A stretch of 64,000 nt of DNA from CBDCTM01 sp965222005 (GTDB taxonomy: Bacteria; Bacteroidota; Bacteroidia; Chitinophagales; Saprospiraceae), in the NCBI GenBank assembly GCA_965222005.1, contig OZ244935.1:1674001-1738000 (forward strand), in the 5' to 3' direction. The position numbers and the translations under genes were made by a program. Positions 18,376 to 27,986 of this stretch are shown piece after piece. Position 1 is the first letter of the stretch; each line of letters begins with the position of its first letter. The notes below the pieces were generated by a model that saw only the letters and a program-made list of their open reading frames with translations, was not told where the DNA came from and did not search any database.

Positions 18376-20640
18376 CTACCAATCCATCGCCTTCATAAGT
18401 CGTTGCAGGCTTTGCTGATTTTCGGGTAAATAGAAGGAATTCAGAATGTCGTGCTTTTCGCGGGCAGTGAGGTGAAAGGTCATCGAAGCCCGCTCATTGT
18501 CCTTGATGGGATGATATACAAAGCGAATGATATCGAAATAATCTTCCCCTAAAAGGTCGAAAATATAGCCGAGGCTGTTGTCGTGCTCATAGTCCTGCAA
18601 CGTCATGATTTGACCGGCGATGCCCAGGGGATTGAAAAGCGTAGAGATTACGCCAGCCTGATCGTCGGATTCCGTTTCCTCGGATTTATCAATGCCACTG
18701 ATCTGCAAGAGCACCACACCACTAGTGTTTTCTACTATCCAGTCTTTGAATACATGTATGAAGCGGGTGGCTGACATGATGCCGTAATTGTCGCGGAACC
18801 CGGCATCCATAATTTCCAGACTCGGCTTGCTGGGCAAAAACACATTGGGCAGTATATAAGGGTAGGTCGCATTCATGCGCAAGGCCGAAGTGAAGAGCAG
18901 GTCGTCAGCTCCTTGGTCATGAAAAAACCTACCAAAATCAACAGCATCCACTTCTACCGTGTTTTCCCGATATACTCCGACGGGCGCTACCGTCATGTAG
19001 GATACTCCTTGCGGAGAGATGATCAAACGGCGGCCATCATTGACGATGGAAGGCGTGATGAAAAGCATGGGGATCATCGCATTCGCTTCGGGCTCTTTAT
19101 AGGCAGAAATAGGTTTGTTAAGGATGTGCTCGGTATTTTCATTTAGCTGTAGCTCAAAAATATAGCCCCTGTCTTTCCGATAGTTGAATCCATTGTGTTC
19201 AAACTTTCCCCAGGGAAGAAAGAGGTCATTGGCTACAATGGTAAAGGCTACCGAGTTGAGCAGGTCTTGTGAAAGCTGATCGATATACTGGCGGCTGTAA
19301 ATATCAATTGCTTCGCCATTTTGCCTGCGCAGCAGCAGTTCCCGAAGATAGGCTGTCCCGATCAACCCGCCCGAAGCACCAGTGATGAGCGTGCAGTTTT
19401 TAAATAGCCTCCCGCCACTCAGACTGTCGGCACGCTGGAGCACTTGCATGGTCCAAACCATTGCTTTCATACCGCCGCCGCTCACACAGAAAATGACCAT
19501 TTTGGGTAAGCTGTCGCCACTTACCTGCATACGGCTGTGCCAGGTGTCGAGTATTTTAATGGTATTGGCTTCATCAACTGCTACATTTTCTTCGCTGGCC
19601 ATTTGGGCTAAGTGCTGATAGTTGTAAATAGGTTTAGTAGCGATAGTATAATCCAAGCCATAACCCTTGTTGCGGTGGTTGAACATTTCATAGCCCGTGA
19701 GGTAGTTGATAAGGATGAGCAGGAGTACAAATACCGGCACCCGCCATTTGCTGAACCAGTAGGTGATCGCTCCGGTAATAGCTACAAATACGCTTGACAA
19801 TATGAATACACTGGCTCCGGCAGGTATCCGGAAGTAGCGATAGTCGATTAAAAAGCCGAGGATGATGAGCAGTACGAGCCCGGCAAGCTGTACGACAAGG
19901 GCATTGACGTGATTTTGACGAAATACACTGAGCAGGATGCTGGAATCATAATGCGCTACACTACGCACCAGCCGTGGTCGCAATGATTCGCTAAGGTAGG
20001 TGTCAACGCGCCAGGAGGGGGCACCTGATTTAATTCGCTCGATATCGGCTCCGCGTCGGCCGGGAGCGAGGTTAGCGGCTTTGTTGGGTGGCTCTTGCCG
20101 ATGTACTTTGAGAAAACTGAGGATGTCTTTATTGGTGTAGGAGAAATAAACAGCGGATAGAATGATGAGGCCTCCTACTCCCAGCAAAAAACCTGTACAA
20201 TTCTTGATTATCGTCCAAGCATCCCAATATTCAAAATAGGACATAAAGTATATGGCGTAGATCAGGTAATACACCAGGAAGGTAAGTGGGATGACCAGGT
20301 TGTTGAGGCAAAATTTGGTAAATGGCCGGGAAAGGGATGCCAGGAAAGGGAAATGGTAAGACTCAAGCAAATAACTGGTCAAATTCCAGGTCATAAAAAA
20401 CCCGCCAAAGGCCAGGCCGAGAAAGAAAAAGCTGAGAAAATTTACCTTGCCGAGGTATTCAGGGGTCACAAAAAGGTAGCGGATGCCAAAGATATTGCCA
20501 ATAGTACCGGTCATCAACAAAATCAGCAGGATCCAAATGGCCAAAAGACTAAGATTATTCTTGAAATGCAATATGACGAGCTGAACCGGAAAGGAATACA
20601 ATATGTCCGTCAGCCATTTTTTCATTGATTTACTACTCAT
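18376..20640 (-). CDS. Patatin-like phospholipase with N-terminal membrane domain
   Basis: About 754 aa. The N-terminal 340 residues hold roughly seven hydrophobic segments; the C-terminal half is a patatin domain. The oxyanion motif is SGGGMKAMVWTMQ, the nucleophile Ser lies in LITGASGGLIG (GxSxG), and the dyad Asp in MDAGFRDNYGI. It is predicted to hydrolyse phospholipid acyl chains at the inner membrane. The start is chosen at the ATG at 20,640, just after the stop of the CNNM/CBS gene; the ATG at 20,655 would overlap that gene by 14 bp. The two are likely cotranscribed. Confidence 0.82.
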   Translation of the reverse strand: MSSKSMKKWLTDILYSFPVQLVILHFKNNLSLLAIWILLILLMTGTIGNIFGIRYLFVTPEYLGKVNFLSFFFLGLAFGGFFMTWNLTSYLLESYHFPFLASLSRPFTKFCLNNLVIPLTFLVYYLIYAIYFMSYFEYWDAWTIIKNCTGFLLGVGGLIILSAVYFSYTNKDILSFLKVHRQEPPNKAANLAPGRRGADIERIKSGAPSWRVDTYLSESLRPRLVRSVAHYDSSILLSVFRQNHVNALVVQLAGLVLLIILGFLIDYRYFRIPAGASVFILSSVFVAITGAITYWFSKWRVPVFVLLLILINYLTGYEMFNHRNKGYGLDYTIATKPIYNYQHLAQMASEENVAVDEANTIKILDTWHSRMQVSGDSLPKMVIFCVSGGGMKAMVWTMQVLQRADSLSGGRLFKNCTLITGASGGLIGTAYLRELLLRRQNGEAIDIYSRQYIDQLSQDLLNSVAFTIVANDLFLPWGKFEHNGFNYRKDRGYIFELQLNENTEHILNKPISAYKEPEANAMIPMLFITPSIVNDGRRLIISPQGVSYMTVAPVGVYRENTVEVDAVDFGRFFHDQGADDLLFTSALRMNATYPYILPNVFLPSKPSLEIMDAGFRDNYGIMSATRFIHVFKDWIVENTSGVVLLQISGIDKSEETESDDQAGVISTLFNPLGIAGQIMTLQDYEHDNSLGYIFDLLGEDYFDIIRFVYHPIKDNERASMTFHLTAREKHDILNSFYLPENQQSLQRLMKAMDW

Positions 20641-20641
20641 T

Positions 20642-21895
20642 TCAAGCGAAATCATCCAGCTTGATCACCCGAATGGTTTCGATTTTGGTGTCACTTACCA
20701 ATTCCAATACAAATTTGTAGCCATTGAGAATGATTTCGGCACCCTGCTCGGGAATCGTTGAAGTCGTCATCACCAGGTAGCCGGAAAGTGTGTGGTAATC
20801 CCCTTCGGGCAGCTCCAGGTTTTCGTACTTTTCATTGAGATAATCGATCTCCAGTCGCCCGCTAAAAATGTATTCCTTTTCGGATACCTGCGTTTCCACA
20901 TATTCCTCCTGATCGTACTCATCTTCGATCTCACCAAATATCTCCTCCAGGATGTCTTCGAGCGTGATGATGCCGGCTGTGCCGCCGTATTCATCTACCA
21001 CGCAGGCTATATTTTTGCGCTCTTTGATAAACTTGTTGAGCAAATCCCGCACCCGCATCGCCTCCGGCACAAAGGGCATCGGCATAATCATATTGCCGAT
21101 CGAGTCGGGGCTGGCCAGCATTTGTTGGTGATAGGTGTAGCCCAGCACATTATCCATATCACCCTTACAGACAATGATACGGGAATGATTGGTTTCCATG
21201 AATTTTGAGATCAGCTCTTCAATACCACTTGTCACTTCTACGTACTCCACCTCGGTACGGGGTACCATGCACTCCTTTACTTTAACGTTGCGAAACTGCA
21301 AGGCTTTCTCAAAAAGATTGGCATCGATCTCGTCATCGTCATCGGTAAGTGTGTCTTTGATAAAGTATTCCAGATCATGCAAGGTGAGTACATTATTGCT
21401 GCTTTCAACAGGAGCTTTGAAAATAAATTTGAGCAGCCAGCTCGAAAGGTGGGTCATGATCCAGGAAGGGATGTAAAGCAGCATTTCCAACATCCGCAGT
21501 GGGATGGCCAAAAAATAGAGTATCTCGTTGGCATAGAGGCGGAAGAGGGTTTTGGGCAAAAATTCGCCAAAGATCAAGATGACAAAGGTGACGATAAGGG
21601 TGTTTATGAATAGTAAAAGCGCCTCATTTTGAATGTCAAACACCTGGCTAAAGAAAGGCGTTAGCAGGGCCGACATAAGGGTAGTGAACACCACCAGCGC
21701 AATGTTGTTGCCCACCAACATACTGCTTAGAAAACTTGCGGGCTTATCGTAAAATTTAGCGAGTATGGTTCCTTGCCGCGAGCCCTTCATCCGATTGAGC
21801 TCCACCCGGAGCTTGCTGGCCGATATGAAAGCGATCTCCGTACCGGAGAATAAGGCAGAAAACAACAGAAAAATGATGATCAGACTTAGTAGCAT
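20642..21895 (-). CDS. CNNM/CBS hemolysin-family (CorC/GldE-like) membrane protein
   Basis: 417 aa. An N-terminal DUF21/CNNM membrane domain (SALFSGTEIAFISASKLRVE through about residue 185) is followed by a CBS pair (about 205-330, with CMVPRTEVEYVEV and IACVVDEYGGTAGIITLEDI) and a C-terminal CorC_HlyC domain (EYIFSGRLEIDYLNEKY). The family is linked to divalent cation efflux, and one Bacteroidota member, GldE, to gliding. I cannot tell GldE from other paralogues here, so no symbol is given. Directly upstream of the patatin gene. Confidence 0.88.
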   Translation of the reverse strand: MLLSLIIIFLLFSALFSGTEIAFISASKLRVELNRMKGSRQGTILAKFYDKPASFLSSMLVGNNIALVVFTTLMSALLTPFFSQVFDIQNEALLLFINTLIVTFVILIFGEFLPKTLFRLYANEILYFLAIPLRMLEMLLYIPSWIMTHLSSWLLKFIFKAPVESSNNVLTLHDLEYFIKDTLTDDDDEIDANLFEKALQFRNVKVKECMVPRTEVEYVEVTSGIEELISKFMETNHSRIIVCKGDMDNVLGYTYHQQMLASPDSIGNMIMPMPFVPEAMRVRDLLNKFIKERKNIACVVDEYGGTAGIITLEDILEEIFGEIEDEYDQEEYVETQVSEKEYIFSGRLEIDYLNEKYENLELPEGDYHTLSGYLVMTTSTIPEQGAEIILNGYKFVLELVSDTKIETIRVIKLDDFA

Positions 21896-22269
21896 CTATG
21901 CGAATTGTTCAAAATGCTGATAAATATAATACAATTGTGATATATACTCAGATCATGTTTAAAAATCGTTTTTGAGACGACGGCTGGCAAAATTATTTTA
22001 GACAAGGCAGGGCGGAGCTTCGTAGCTAAGGCTACAAAGGCGAGTACGTAAGGTCATATATACTTCAAGCCGCCAAGTTTTGTGCATTTCCATAGCGATT
22101 GAACCAGTAAGAACCACTTCCACACCTTGGTTAAACCAACAGGCTTGAAGTTTATCCCGCTTTGCCAAGTTTTGTGCATACGCACAAAACTTGGCAAAGC
22201 GCGGTATAAAACAATATTTGGTGTCGGTAGTCCAAAGAATGAAATTTAAACTGATCTCAATAGCCCTTT
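21896..22269. repeat. Intergenic region with long near-perfect palindrome and related repeats
   Basis: A perfect 20-bp inverted repeat (22,158-22,177 against 22,182-22,201, 4-nt loop) that extends imperfectly to about 27 bp on each side. Part of the same arm (GCCAAGTTTTGTGCAT) recurs as a direct copy near 22,071-22,086, and a further hairpin (CTTCGTAGC against GCTACAAAG) lies near 22,017-22,039. The layout resembles a dispersed intergenic repeat or MITE-like unit rather than a simple terminator, though it also lies downstream of lptC and could end that transcript. Confidence 0.6.
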
Positions 22270-22845
22270 CTATTGAAGTGAACCGGGAGGAGCCGGGGCG
22301 TCATCAGACAAGCTCTTTACCTTGATTCGCCCCTCTACCGCCTCGATTTTCCACTTGGTAAAATCCTGGTTGGCCTCAAAGCCGTAGCCATACACCACTT
22401 CATCGGGTTTGGTGATTTTGACAAATTTCTTAGAAAAGACCATCTGTTTGCGCTCATCCCAAACCAGCTCTTCTGTTTCGAGGCACTCATCGCGCAAGCT
22501 ATTCCAGATGACACTGTCGCGCACCACTATCTGCCGTTTGTCCTCATACCGAATCGCATAGTTGGCCGTCAGAGAGCCTTGCTTTTGTTTGTTGGCATCC
22601 AGAAATTGAACTTCCACCCCTTCCGGAAACTCCTCAAATGGAGCCGATTTATCCAGATGGCGCTGTAGCAAAGGAGCATTCACCTGCACTCGCACCACCG
22701 CAGAATCGCTATACAACAACTCCACATTACGAGCCGATTCCACATGCACATCGTCTTCTCCCAATACCTTGCGCACTTCCGCAAGATCATTCTCACAGGA
22801 CAGATAACCAGCCACAAGCAATAATAAGATCAACAATCGAAACAT
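22270..22845 (-). CDS. lptC: LptC-like LPS export protein
   Basis: 191 aa from the ATG at 22,845, which gives a signal segment (MFRLLILLLLVAGYLSC) with a possible lipobox. That ATG begins 1 bp after the stop of the upstream surface-protein gene; the longer frame runs into it. The body shows beta-jellyroll LptC features: SARNVELLYSDSAVVRVQVN, the EFPEGVEVQFLDANKQKQGS block, LTANYAIRYEDKRQIVVRDS and ETEELVWDERKQ. LptC bridges the LptB2FG ABC transporter and LptA in lipopolysaccharide export. Confidence 0.82.
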   Translation of the reverse strand: MFRLLILLLLVAGYLSCENDLAEVRKVLGEDDVHVESARNVELLYSDSAVVRVQVNAPLLQRHLDKSAPFEEFPEGVEVQFLDANKQKQGSLTANYAIRYEDKRQIVVRDSVIWNSLRDECLETEELVWDERKQMVFSKKFVKITKPDEVVYGYGFEANQDFTKWKIEAVEGRIKVKSLSDDAPAPPGSLQ

Positions 22846-22846
22846 A

Positions 22847-25800
22847 CTATTTGACAATGCTGATGTCTCCTTCAAACAATAGGCGTTCATCATCAATAAA
22901 TTCTATGACAGTATAGTAGGCAAAGACATCAGGAGGCAATCGTTCGCCTTTGAAGGTTCCATCCCAACCGAGCAGCTCGTCATTGAGGTCAATATCACGC
23001 ACCTCAAAGATCAGTGCGCCCCAGCGGTTGTAGATGCGCAGCAGCTCAATGCGCTGGGCAGCCGGACCCCCAAAAACGGTAAAGAAATCATTGATGCCAT
23101 CGGCATTGGGTGAAAAGGCATTCGGTATAAAAATCGGGCGATTTTTGACTACATTCACCGTAACTTCATCCGTAGCGGTACAACCATCTTCATCCGTGAT
23201 GAGGACCGTATAAGTGGTTGTATTGGGGGGTGTTGCTACCGGGCCGGGGCAGTCCGTACAACTGAGATAATCCGTAGGATGCCAGCTGTAAGTAACGGGG
23301 CGCAGGGGCGGGCTGGTAGTGGTATTGAGCGTTGCGGAATAGCCCAAGTCCACCGTTTTATCTACTCCGGCATCTACTAGTAAGGGGGGCGGTTGGGTCA
23401 CGCTCGCCGCCACGCTATGCTCACAATCCATCGCATCCCGTACAATGATCGTGTAGTCGCCAGCCGGCAAATTGGTAAAAGTCGGAGCGTCTTGAAATTC
23501 AACACCATTGATACTGTATTGATAAGGCGGCGTACCCCCGGTACCCAGCACGGTGATCGCCCCGGTGCTTTCTCCGTTGCAGATGACATCCTCCACGCTG
23601 ATCAAATCCAAAAACAATTCGGGCGGTTCGATGACCGTGGTAGTAGCAATAGTATCGCAGCCGTTGCCATCCGTAACGGTGAGCAGGTAAGGGCCGGGAG
23701 CCAGCCCGGTGGCCACGGAATCGGTTTGTGCCGTGGGATCACTCCATTGAAAGCTATAATTGCCCACTCCGCCGCTCACAATCGGCACTGCCTGGCCATC
23801 GTTGGCTCCAAAGCAACTGATATCGACTGGATCGATGATCACCAAGAGCGGATCGGGAGGAATGATCGAAATCGTAGTATCACCCAGGCAACCGTTGGCA
23901 TCTCTGAAATTGATCGTAAAAGTAGCTGTGTTGAGGCCGCCCATAGCATTGTTGCTGACAAAGCCATTCCCGTCATTCCAATCAAATTCATACGGAGGCA
24001 GGCCATTGGCAATGGTAAGGGTAATAGTGCCGTCGAAACTATCGTGGCAGGAAGGTGGCTGCACGCTAGGGATCGCCTGATTCAGAACCAGCTCCAGCTC
24101 ATTGACGGGAATATCCATCGTTTCCTCACAGCCGTTGGCATCCTGAATAGTGACGCTATATAAGCCGACGGGCAGATTGGACAGGGTGTTATCTGTAGAA
24201 AAACCGCTTCCCCAATTGTACATATAGGGTGGCGTTCCGCCCGTTAATTGCAAATCAATGGCGCCATCCATACCTCCCATGCAGGTAGGCATGCTAATGA
24301 TGGGGTTAAAAACAAAAGGAGGAGGGCCGCCTATAGTTACCTCAAATACCGAATCGCAAGTTGCCTCATTGGAAATCGTTACCGTATAAGGCCCTTGCCC
24401 CAGATTGCTCACATCTTCCGTAGTAGCGCCCGTCACCCACGAAAAGCCGGTAATCGGAGCATTGCTGGAAGCAGAAAGGTCGATAGCGCCATCCAGGCTA
24501 TTGGGACAGCTGACATCCGTAATATTGGTATTGATACTGATGGCATTGACATCATCGCAACAGGGAGCCACTTCAATAGTTTCCACTGAGGTCACTACGC
24601 AGCCCCGGTCGGTTTCTACCGAAAGGACGATGAACTTGGAGCCTATATCCGTCCAGCTCACAGTATGCGGCCCGGGCCCGGTGGCGGTAGCAGGGCTGGC
24701 ATTGCTTCCAAAGTTCCAGTCCCAGCTGGTAAGGGTGCCGATATAGCTGGAGGCATCAGTAAAGGTCATGGACTGCCCCCAACAAACTTGCTGGTCGGGT
24801 ACAGAATTGAAGGCTGCTTTGGGGCCGACAAAGGTGCTGCTGCCACCAAACGAAACTGAAAAGCCGGAACCTGAATTGCTGAAATTGTTGACCACCAGTG
24901 CATAGCTTCTGCCGGCAACCAAATCGACGGCGGACACAAAATTGTTGTCGCCAGCTTCACAGCCGCAGTTTTCAAACTCGTCCGAATCATTGGTGCTGAG
25001 GCCGGTGGCGCCAGTACAGGCGGCCCAGTTGGCCAGCGGTTCGCCCACATTTTCACCGGAGGCCATACAGCGGATTTCCTGCTTGTTGGAACAGTTGTCG
25101 ATACCGTTTGGCAGCTCGTACAGCAAAAAGTCAAGGTCATCAGCAGGATTGACTGGCGTGAGTGAAAAAGTAAGGCTTCCGCTTTGATCGCAAGTCCATT
25201 TATACCAGCTCGAACTCGATTCTTCAATGAAACAGTTTGGGCTCCTATCACAAGTCGTGTTGCTTATTTCATTGGGGTCGAAGCCGGTGCCGTTGACAAA
25301 TTGTACGGTGAATGAAGATTTATCACAGAGGATAGCTGCTGTATTGCAATCGCCGGAAGGCTCGGGTACATTGTTGAAATTGTTTACACAAAGCTGGAAA
25401 GTACCCACATTACTGCTGCGGGCACTGACCCGGATATAGTACGTTTGGCCGATGGTAAGTGGCCCTCCGAAGGTTTCGGCTACATTGCTGCCAAAGGCAT
25501 CAGAGATACATTCAATTTCAGTAAGATTACCACAATTGCCACTGTAAACAGCCAATTGGGGATTGTTGAGCGAGCCTCCGGAATTGACAGCCACGTTGCC
25601 AATGACGCTTACGTTGATGTCGGTTGCTACGGCTACAAAGGAAAACCAGAGGTCCCGAACCGTTTGATTGTTGGGAAAGCAAAAAGGCAAAGGATCGGGT
25701 GACTGCGTAGCACCTACCAGCGTATAAGCTCGAGGCTCAGAACACCAGCCCTGCACATCAGCTAAGGGGATAGCATTGGCACATTCATCATTGGCAGGCT

Positions 25801-25873
25801 GTGCAAAGAGTTGGTCAGCCACGGTATTGAACAGCAAAAAAACAATAAAAAGGTATCGGTTGAGCATATTCAT
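22847..25873 (-). CDS. Large secreted adhesin-like protein with SprB/PKD repeats and gliding-motility C-terminal domain
   Basis: 1,008 aa. A signal peptide (MLNRYLFIVFLLFNTVADQL) is followed by two domains of the bacterial pre-peptidase type (about 30-160 and 175-350), a PKD-like domain (about 355-440, SWDWNFGS), and five or more SprB-type repeats of about 75 aa with the pattern C..ANDG...SGG..Y.Y.W. The C-terminal gliding-motility/T9SS sorting domain includes FIPNAFSPNADGINDFF and YNRWGALIFE. It is predicted to be exported by type IX secretion and exposed on the surface. lptC follows after 1 bp. Confidence 0.9.
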   Translation of the reverse strand: MNMLNRYLFIVFLLFNTVADQLFAQPANDECANAIPLADVQGWCSEPRAYTLVGATQSPDPLPFCFPNNQTVRDLWFSFVAVATDINVSVIGNVAVNSGGSLNNPQLAVYSGNCGNLTEIECISDAFGSNVAETFGGPLTIGQTYYIRVSARSSNVGTFQLCVNNFNNVPEPSGDCNTAAILCDKSSFTVQFVNGTGFDPNEISNTTCDRSPNCFIEESSSSWYKWTCDQSGSLTFSLTPVNPADDLDFLLYELPNGIDNCSNKQEIRCMASGENVGEPLANWAACTGATGLSTNDSDEFENCGCEAGDNNFVSAVDLVAGRSYALVVNNFSNSGSGFSVSFGGSSTFVGPKAAFNSVPDQQVCWGQSMTFTDASSYIGTLTSWDWNFGSNASPATATGPGPHTVSWTDIGSKFIVLSVETDRGCVVTSVETIEVAPCCDDVNAISINTNITDVSCPNSLDGAIDLSASSNAPITGFSWVTGATTEDVSNLGQGPYTVTISNEATCDSVFEVTIGGPPPFVFNPIISMPTCMGGMDGAIDLQLTGGTPPYMYNWGSGFSTDNTLSNLPVGLYSVTIQDANGCEETMDIPVNELELVLNQAIPSVQPPSCHDSFDGTITLTIANGLPPYEFDWNDGNGFVSNNAMGGLNTATFTINFRDANGCLGDTTISIIPPDPLLVIIDPVDISCFGANDGQAVPIVSGGVGNYSFQWSDPTAQTDSVATGLAPGPYLLTVTDGNGCDTIATTTVIEPPELFLDLISVEDVICNGESTGAITVLGTGGTPPYQYSINGVEFQDAPTFTNLPAGDYTIIVRDAMDCEHSVAASVTQPPPLLVDAGVDKTVDLGYSATLNTTTSPPLRPVTYSWHPTDYLSCTDCPGPVATPPNTTTYTVLITDEDGCTATDEVTVNVVKNRPIFIPNAFSPNADGINDFFTVFGGPAAQRIELLRIYNRWGALIFEVRDIDLNDELLGWDGTFKGERLPPDVFAYYTVIEFIDDERLLFEGDISIVK

Positions 25874-25987
25874 GGCGTTGCGTTTCTTAAATATCTCGAA
25901 CTATGCAAATTCTTCCAAAAGATAACGATTGAAACCGGCTGAAAGTGCAAAACCAGCACACATAGGCTGACATTTTGAGCCTTCCGA

Positions 25988-25995
25988 CAAAGGTA
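25988..25995 (-). promoter_or_regulatory. Candidate -7 box for the surface-protein gene
   Basis: On the minus strand this reads TACCTTTG, matching the Bacteroidota TAnnTTTG -7 element, 115 bp before the ATG at 25,873. No -33 box at good spacing is evident, so this is tentative. Confidence 0.3.
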
Positions 25996-26045
25996 CGACC
26001 TTCTTTTCGGCTTTTTGGCACTGTCGGTCATTTCGCTCAGCGTGC

Positions 26046-26906
26046 TTATCTTTTCCAGATCAACTCAGGAATCGCCTGTGATTTTTCTACAATCCCTGCA
26101 TCCTGAAGGTGATAAACGATACTCTTTACCATTTTATCACTCACCCAGCCGTGGATAGCCCACTCGGTACTGTGGTACCATCGCTCGACGTCTTGGGGCT
26201 TTTGGCCATAGTGCTGGCTCACCTGCTCGATGACGGTATTGAGGTGCATAAAGCGGTCGCAACTGTCATGAATAGTGCGCAGGCTTCGAATGACCGCCTC
26301 TGGCGATTTTTTGAGGATGTCGTCGGTGGCGGCTACCACAAAACACGGCCAAGGTGTGAGGAATTCGCCGATGCGTCGCAGCTGGCCTGCATCGACAAAG
26401 GGTTTGGTCGTAAATTTTTCCCAGTAAAACACATCCGTTTCCTGTGCGGTAAGAGAGGCCAGCGCACCGTCGAGGTTTTTGATGATCTCGAACTGCTCCT
26501 TTTCAATTTGTTGCTCCTTGCTTTTGGCATCCACAATGGCCATGAGGTGAGAACCTGAGCCAAAACGGCTGATGGCGTACCGCTTGGAGAAGATGTCGCT
26601 ATAGTGTCGGAGTGGATTTGCCGCGCCAGTATGGATTCCCCAACAAAGAGGGGTGGTGACGTACACTGAGATGATTTTGGCCGGATTGCCATTGATGATA
26701 TCGGTAATGATGCCTTCCGTCAGAAGGATACACATATCGACCTCTCCTTCGCGCATGGCACGGCACATCTGCCCGGTGCCTCCTTTGTAGGTAGTCCATT
26801 GCAGATCGACTCCGCGGCTGTCAAACTGCCCTTGTTCAGCGGCCAGATGGACGGGCAGGTTGAAGTGTTCGGGAACGCCGCCGAGGCGAATGGTAGTACT
26901 TTTCAT
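26046..26906 (-). CDS. Substrate-binding-like protein (NMT1/THI5, nitrate/sulfonate-type), apparently cytosolic
   Basis: 286 aa with a periplasmic-binding-protein fold of the NMT1/THI5-like group: IRLGGVPEHFNLPVHLAAEQ at the N-terminus, then DLQWTTYKGGTGQMC, MCILLTEGIITDIINGNPAK and AISRFGSGSHLMAIVDAK. No signal peptide is present, so it may act inside the cell, as I recall for other Bacteroidota members. Ligand unknown. It lies next to the nitrate locus in the same direction but 395 bp away. Its upstream leader resembles that of narJ (see the leader feature). Confidence 0.72.
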   Translation of the reverse strand: MKSTTIRLGGVPEHFNLPVHLAAEQGQFDSRGVDLQWTTYKGGTGQMCRAMREGEVDMCILLTEGIITDIINGNPAKIISVYVTTPLCWGIHTGAANPLRHYSDIFSKRYAISRFGSGSHLMAIVDAKSKEQQIEKEQFEIIKNLDGALASLTAQETDVFYWEKFTTKPFVDAGQLRRIGEFLTPWPCFVVAATDDILKKSPEAVIRSLRTIHDSCDRFMHLNTVIEQVSQHYGQKPQDVERWYHSTEWAIHGWVSDKMVKSIVYHLQDAGIVEKSQAIPELIWKR

Positions 26907-26942
26907 ATGTCTATTTATCTTAAGTTAAGGCCATATGCCTGC
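26907..26942 (-). promoter_or_regulatory. Leader motif shared with narJ (copy 1)
   Basis: The 36 bp before the ATG match the sequence just upstream of narJ (33,347-33,385) at roughly four of five positions. The shared core reads on the plus strand as CTATTT.T followed by TTAAGTTA.G.CCA.ATGC. Two unrelated genes of the same locus sharing a leader suggests a common regulatory or RNA element, or an ancestral duplication. Confidence 0.4.
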
Positions 26943-27300
26943 CTGCCAATTGGCAGGGAACTTAGCATGATTAAATAATCATTCATTTGTGAGTTTAAAG
27001 ACTATTTAATCATGCACGTTTCATAGATACAAAAGTTAAAAAATTGATCAGCAAATTGGAAAGATAAGTAGCAAAAGGGAAATAATAAAAGTAGGACGAG
27101 TAAGTCCGGCCTATTCGGCGGGGGGCAGACAGGCAGAAGGCTCCGCTATCTGTCTGCCGGCAGCCTGCATATAGCCTTTTTCCAAAGAGACAAAGCCCGG
27201 CCTATTCTGTCACAGAGAGCCAGCTGGAATAGTGCCGAGGGAGTTGAAAGGTAGTCAAAAGGAATCTTCGGAGGTACCTTGCCCGCCCGTGACTGAAGAG
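26943..27300. other. Intergenic region with a 13-bp inverted repeat and a GC-rich hairpin
   Basis: Holds a perfect inverted repeat GCATGATTAAATA (26,965-26,977) against its complement (27,003-27,015), and a GC-rich hairpin (27,124-27,132 GGCAGACAG against 27,150-27,158). The second lies 140 bp past the hemerythrin-gene stop and may terminate the long nitrate transcript. No gene seen. Confidence 0.45.
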
Positions 27301-27966
27301 TTATTCCTTCTTTGGTACCTGCTTTGCTATTTCGGCAAGCTCAGTATCCGTGAGGAGCTGTTGGGCCTGGGCAAAGACAATATTATCCTCTCTGAATATG
27401 TGCAATCGGAGCAATTCGATGAGCACTTTTCCCTGCTCCAGTGCGGCATCCAACATCACCAGCCGCGAATTGGGATCGGGCAATCGCATGGCCATCCCGA
27501 AAAAATTGAATACTACTGCCGCCAGTTGAAGGGCTTTTATATGGTCATCTTCCAGCATATCGACTGCTGTGACGGGTGTGGGGCCATGGCCATGTTCTCC
27601 CTTTTCCAGCAGGCGTTGTTGCAACAGAGGAAAAAGAGCTTTGTCCTCTTTTTGGTTGTGCGCCACGATGTTGTTGTCAAAAAAATCAAAAAATTGCCGG
27701 AGCTTTCCGTCCACTGTTTTGTCGATTCCTTTTTGCTGGATGTGGATCAGGGTTTCTTCAAAAGCCTCCAACTCTTTGATGCAGGCTTTGTGTTCATCAC
27801 AAAGTTGTTGAAGGAAGGGGTGCAAATCTTCATAAGGAAGGGGGTCCAAATTGGGAGGGGTGTAGGCATCAGGGGGATCCATGGGTGAAAACTCCTCCTG
27901 TTCCGATTGCTTTTCCGCCTTTCTCTTTAAGGGGTCATGCTTATTGATTACTTTTAGATTGATCAT
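27301..27966 (-). CDS. Hemerythrin HHE-domain protein
   Basis: 221 aa, cytosolic. Two HHE-like helical units carry the His/Glu ligands of a di-iron site: LCDEHKACIKELEAFEETL, NNIVAHNQKEDKALFPLL, MLEDDHIKALQLAAVV and LRLHIFREDNIVFAQAQQLL. Such proteins bind O2 or NO, and in nitrate/denitrification loci are often taken to sense or detoxify NO. It is the last gene of the nitrate locus and lies 20 bp after the carboxymuconolactone-decarboxylase-like gene. It is distinct from the RIC-type protein at 35 kb, which has an ScdA N-terminal domain. Confidence 0.82.
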   Translation of the reverse strand: MINLKVINKHDPLKRKAEKQSEQEEFSPMDPPDAYTPPNLDPLPYEDLHPFLQQLCDEHKACIKELEAFEETLIHIQQKGIDKTVDGKLRQFFDFFDNNIVAHNQKEDKALFPLLQQRLLEKGEHGHGPTPVTAVDMLEDDHIKALQLAAVVFNFFGMAMRLPDPNSRLVMLDAALEQGKVLIELLRLHIFREDNIVFAQAQQLLTDTELAEIAKQVPKKE

Positions 27967-27986
27967 ATCGGGAGTTTTAAGAGTAT

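Noticed and set aside
27232..27888. 218-codon plus-strand frame opposite the hemerythrin gene
   Set aside because: The minus strand carries clear HHE ligands and fits the operon; the plus frame has no domain.
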